Made by a program: the position numbers and the translations under genes. Below, in pieces: positions 60,844 through 64,000 of a stretch of DNA of 64,000 bases. Below the pieces are notes generated by a model. The model had not been told where the DNA came from. It did not search any database and saw only the letters and a list, made by a program, of their open reading frames with translations. This DNA comes from Nymphaea colorata (lineage: Eukaryota; Streptophyta; Magnoliopsida; Nymphaeales; Nymphaeaceae). The DNA is taken from positions 8,067,001-8,131,000 of the forward strand of contig NC_045148.1 of the NCBI RefSeq assembly GCF_008831285.2, given 5' to 3'. Each line of letters opens with the position of its first letter. The first letter of the stretch is position 1.

Positions 60844-61746
60844 GATGACTTGTCTTATCTTATCCAGAGGTTATGGAATTGGATATGGTTGTGGGACTGG
60901 TCACAAAAATTGTTCGACATTGATCTCGAAACGGGTGTAGATCAGTGGTCTTATCCGATCCGAAAATCGTTGGATTTAGATCTCTGCATGTGCCTAGATC
61001 AGTTGTCTTATCTGATCCAAAAATTGTTGTATTGGGATCACGCTAGGAGTCTAGATCAGTGGTCTCATCTGATCGAAAAATCGTTGTGGGAGTGGTCACA
61101 AAAATTGTTCGACGTCGATCTCAAAACGGGTGTAGATCAATGGTCTTATCTGATCCGAAAATCGTTGGATTTAGATCTCCGCATGTGCCTCGATCAGTTG
61201 TCTTATCTGATCCTGAAATTGTAGTATTGGGATTTGGCTAGGAGTCTAGATCAGTGGTCTCATCTGATAGAAAAATCGTTGTACTTGAAAATAAAAGGGG
61301 GCCACGATCAATTGTCTTATTTGATCCAAACTTTGTTGAGTCTGCAACTACTAGTGGGCTTGGATCAGTGGTCTTACCCGATCCTAAAATTGTTGGATTC
61401 GAATTTGCTTATTTCAAAAAGTTCATCAAAATGACAGTAAGGGCTTTGTTGAAAATGTCCATAATGGTTGTAGTCGTCTAACTGATGATTTAATTTCATG
61501 TTGAGCATCTCCTGCATGGGTTTTCAAATCCAAGAGTCTTGAATGCACAAAATACCACCCAAGAATTCTAACATGGGCATCTTCGTTGCCTCTCACTTCC
61601 CCATTTCATTCAATCACCATTGATTTTCTTCAAAAACGCTTCTAAGATGAGGCTGAAAGATCCTCCAACAACACTCTAATTTCTCTTGGCATTCAACACC
61701 TCCCTTTCATGCACTTCACAAAACGCATGATCCTATTGTTGCTCTG
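60844..61746 (+). repeat. hybrid monomer E, copy 6 (903 bp)
   Basis: Same junction at about 61,087 but flanked by different monomer types than copies 1-5. Its first half differs (GGGATCACGCTAGGAGTC), so it looks older or recombined. Confidence 0.88.
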
Positions 61747-64000
61747 GATGACTAGTCTTATCCCATCCAGAGGCTATTGAATTGGATATGGCCATGGGTC
61801 TGGCTTGAAGAATTGTAGGACGTCGATCTGGTAATGGGTGTAGATCAGTGGTCTTATCTGATCCGAAAATCGTTGGATTTAGATCTTCGTATGTGCCGCG
61901 ATCAGTGGTCTTTTCTGATCCAGAAATTATTGTATTGGGATTTCACTAGGGGTCAAGATGGGTGGTCTCACCTGATCAAACAATCGTTGTATTTGAAACT
62001 AGTAGTGGGCCACGATCAATGGTCTTATTTGATCGAAACTTTGTTGAGTCTGCAACTAGTAGTGGGCTTGGATCAGTGGTCTTACCCGATCCCAAAATTG
62101 TTGGATTCGAATTTGCTTATTTCAAAAAGTTTATCAAAATGACAATAAGGGCTTTCTTGACAACGTCCATAATGGTTGTAGTCGTCCAACTGATGATTTA
62201 ATTTCATGTTGAGCAGCTCTTGCATGGGTTTTCAAATCCAAGAGTCTTGAATGCACAAAATACCACCCAAGAATTCCAACATGGGCATCTTCATTGCCTC
62301 TCACTTCTCCATTTCATTCAATCACCATTGATTTTCTTCAAAAACGCTTCTAAGATGAGGCTGAAAGATCCTCCAACAACACTCTAATTTCTCTTGGCAT
62401 TCAACACCTCCCTTTCATGCACTTCACAAAACGCATGATCCTATTGTTGCTCTGGATGACTAGTCTTATCTCATCCAGAGGCTATTGAATTGGATATGGC
62501 CATGGGTCTGGCTTCAAGAATTGTAGGACGTCGATCTGGTAATGGGTGTAGATCAGTGGTCTTATCTGATCCGAAAATCGTTGGATTTAGATCTTCGTAT
62601 GTGCCTCGATCAGTGGTCTTTTCTGATCCAGAAATTATTGTATTGGGATTTGACTAGGGGTCAAGATCGGTGGTCTCACCTGATCGAACAATCGTTGTAT
62701 TTAAAACTAGTAGTGGGCCACGATCAATGGTCTTATTTGATCGAAACTTTGTTGAGTATGCAACTAGTAGTGGGCTTCGATCAGTGGTCTTACCCGATCC
62801 TAAGATTGTTGGATTCGAATTTGCTTATTTCAAAAAGTTCATCAAAATGACAGTAAGGGCTTTCTTGACAATGTCCATAATGGTCGTAGTTGTCTAAGTG
62901 ATGATTTAATTTCATGATGAGCAGCTCCTCCATGGGTTTCCAAATCCAAGACTCCAGAATGCACAAAATACCAGCGAAGAATTGTAATATGGGCATCTTC
63001 ATTTCCTCACTTCCTCATTTCATTCGTTAACCATTGGTTTTCTTCAAAAACGCTTCCTTGATGAGGCAGAAAGATCCTCCAACAACAATCTAATTTCTCT
63101 TGGCATTCAACACCTCCCTTTCAGGAACTTCACAAAACGCATGATCCAATTGTTGCTTTGGATGACTAGTCTTATCTCATCCAGAGGCTATTGAATTGGA
63201 TATGGTTGTGGGAGTGGTTACAAAAATTGTTCGACGTCGATCTCGAAACAGGTGTAGATCAGTGGTCTTATCTGATCCGAAAATCGTTGGATTTAGATAT
63301 CCGCATGTGCCTCGATCAGTTGTCTCATCTGATCCAAAAATTGTTGTATTGGGATCTGACTAGGAGTTTAGATCAGTGGTCTCATCTGATCGAAAAATCG
63401 TTGTATTTGAAAATAGTAGGGGGCCAAGATCAATTGTCTTATTTGATCCGAACTTTGTTGAGTCTGCAACTAGTGGACGGCCTGGATCAGTGGTCTTACC
63501 TGATCTTAAGATTGTTGCATTCGAATTTGCTTGTTTCAAAAAGTTCATCAAAATGACAGCAAGGGCTTTCTTGACAACATCCATAATGTTTGTAGTTGTC
63601 TAACTGATGATTTAATTTTGTGTTGAGCAGCTCCACCATGCGTTTCCAAATCCAAGAGTCTTGAATGCACAAAATACCACCCAATAATTCTAACATGGGC
63701 ATCTTCATTGTCTCACTTCCCCATTTCATTCGATCACCATTGGTTTTCTTCAAAAACGCTTCCATGATGAGACAGAAAGATCCTCCAACAACACTCTAAT
63801 TTCTCTTGGCATTCAACACCTCCCTTTCATGCACTTCACAAAACGCATGATCCTATTGTAGGTCTGGATGACTTGTCTTATCTCATCCAGAGGTTATGGA
63901 ATTGGATATGTTTGTGGGACTGGTCACAAAAATTGTTCGACATTGATCTCGAAACGGGTGTAGATCAGTGGTCTTATCCCATCCGAAAATCGTTGGATTT

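Larger units (their letters stand above)
42984..64000 (+). repeat. satellite array, block 2b, running off the window end
   Basis: About 29-30 further monomers in the same orientation. From about 54.6 kb on they are more diverged and carry small private deletions: about 83 bp near 55,890, 7 bp near 55,580, about 11 bp near 59,465 and a small rearrangement at 58,105-58,170. The last monomer is cut by the window edge. Confidence 0.97.

Noticed and set aside
19185-63603. Calling the ~100 satellite open frames as genes
   Set aside because: Frames are open on both strands and in more than one + frame because 57 and 708 are divisible by 3. Most are 60-120 codons and end at the same place in each monomer, and many do not start at ATG. 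No splice or promoter context is seen.
18892-64000. CRISPR-like array reading of the 57-bp periodicity
   Set aside because: The units are contiguous and diverged, with no constant repeat alternating with unique spacers. The rest of the window is clearly plant nuclear DNA.

Overview
The window reads as nuclear DNA of a flowering plant. It is AT-rich and gene-poor, with plant Ty1/copia and Ty3/gypsy retrotransposon relics, small TIR elements, one intron-containing gene with GT-AG splice sites, and a very long satellite array. I cannot name the species from sequence alone. Bases 1-18,891 are ordinary plant intergenic DNA around one convincing gene. This is a two-exon DUF1223 (thioredoxin-fold family) gene on the + strand at 10,295-12,714, with a phase-0 intron of 1,586 bp. 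Around it lie microsatellites, a hAT-like MITE (1,093-1,602), a second element with degenerate inverted ends (8,594-9,479), a tandem duplication (7,968-8,337) and a decayed Ty1/copia element on the - strand (about 16,044-17,903). The copia relic keeps its primer-binding site, gag, protease and integrase traces. Unrecognised coding-like fragments lie at 5,497-6,052. 

From 18,892 to the end of the window, apart from one retroelement, everything is a head-to-tail satellite with a 708-bp monomer. Each monomer has two halves: 381 bp made of seven diverged subrepeats (51, 45 and 5 x 57 bp), each built on a GATCAG-N9-CTGATC-like dyad, and a 327-bp unique spacer. There are about 9 monomers in the first block (18,892-25,484) and about 46 in the second (30,862-64,000). 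The array continues past the window end. The first block is a nearly perfect 1,416-bp dimeric higher-order repeat. The second carries a multi-monomer higher-order repeat of about 5.8 kb, tracked by a ~900-bp hybrid monomer that recurs six times with the same junction. 

Between the two satellite blocks sits a doubly truncated, internally deleted Ty3/gypsy chromovirus (25,485-30,861, Tekay/Del-like): gag, protease, start of RT, RNase H, end of integrase, polypurine tract and part of the 3' LTR. A 100-N scaffold gap at 42,884-42,983 lies inside the array. The sequence near it has an excess of single-base deletions relative to sister copies, so array length and fine structure are uncertain there. 

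The most noteworthy object is the satellite. Both 57 and 708 are multiples of three, so several frames stay open and mimic a 19-residue repeat protein. I read these ORFs as a by-product of repeat structure unless transcripts or peptides show otherwise.
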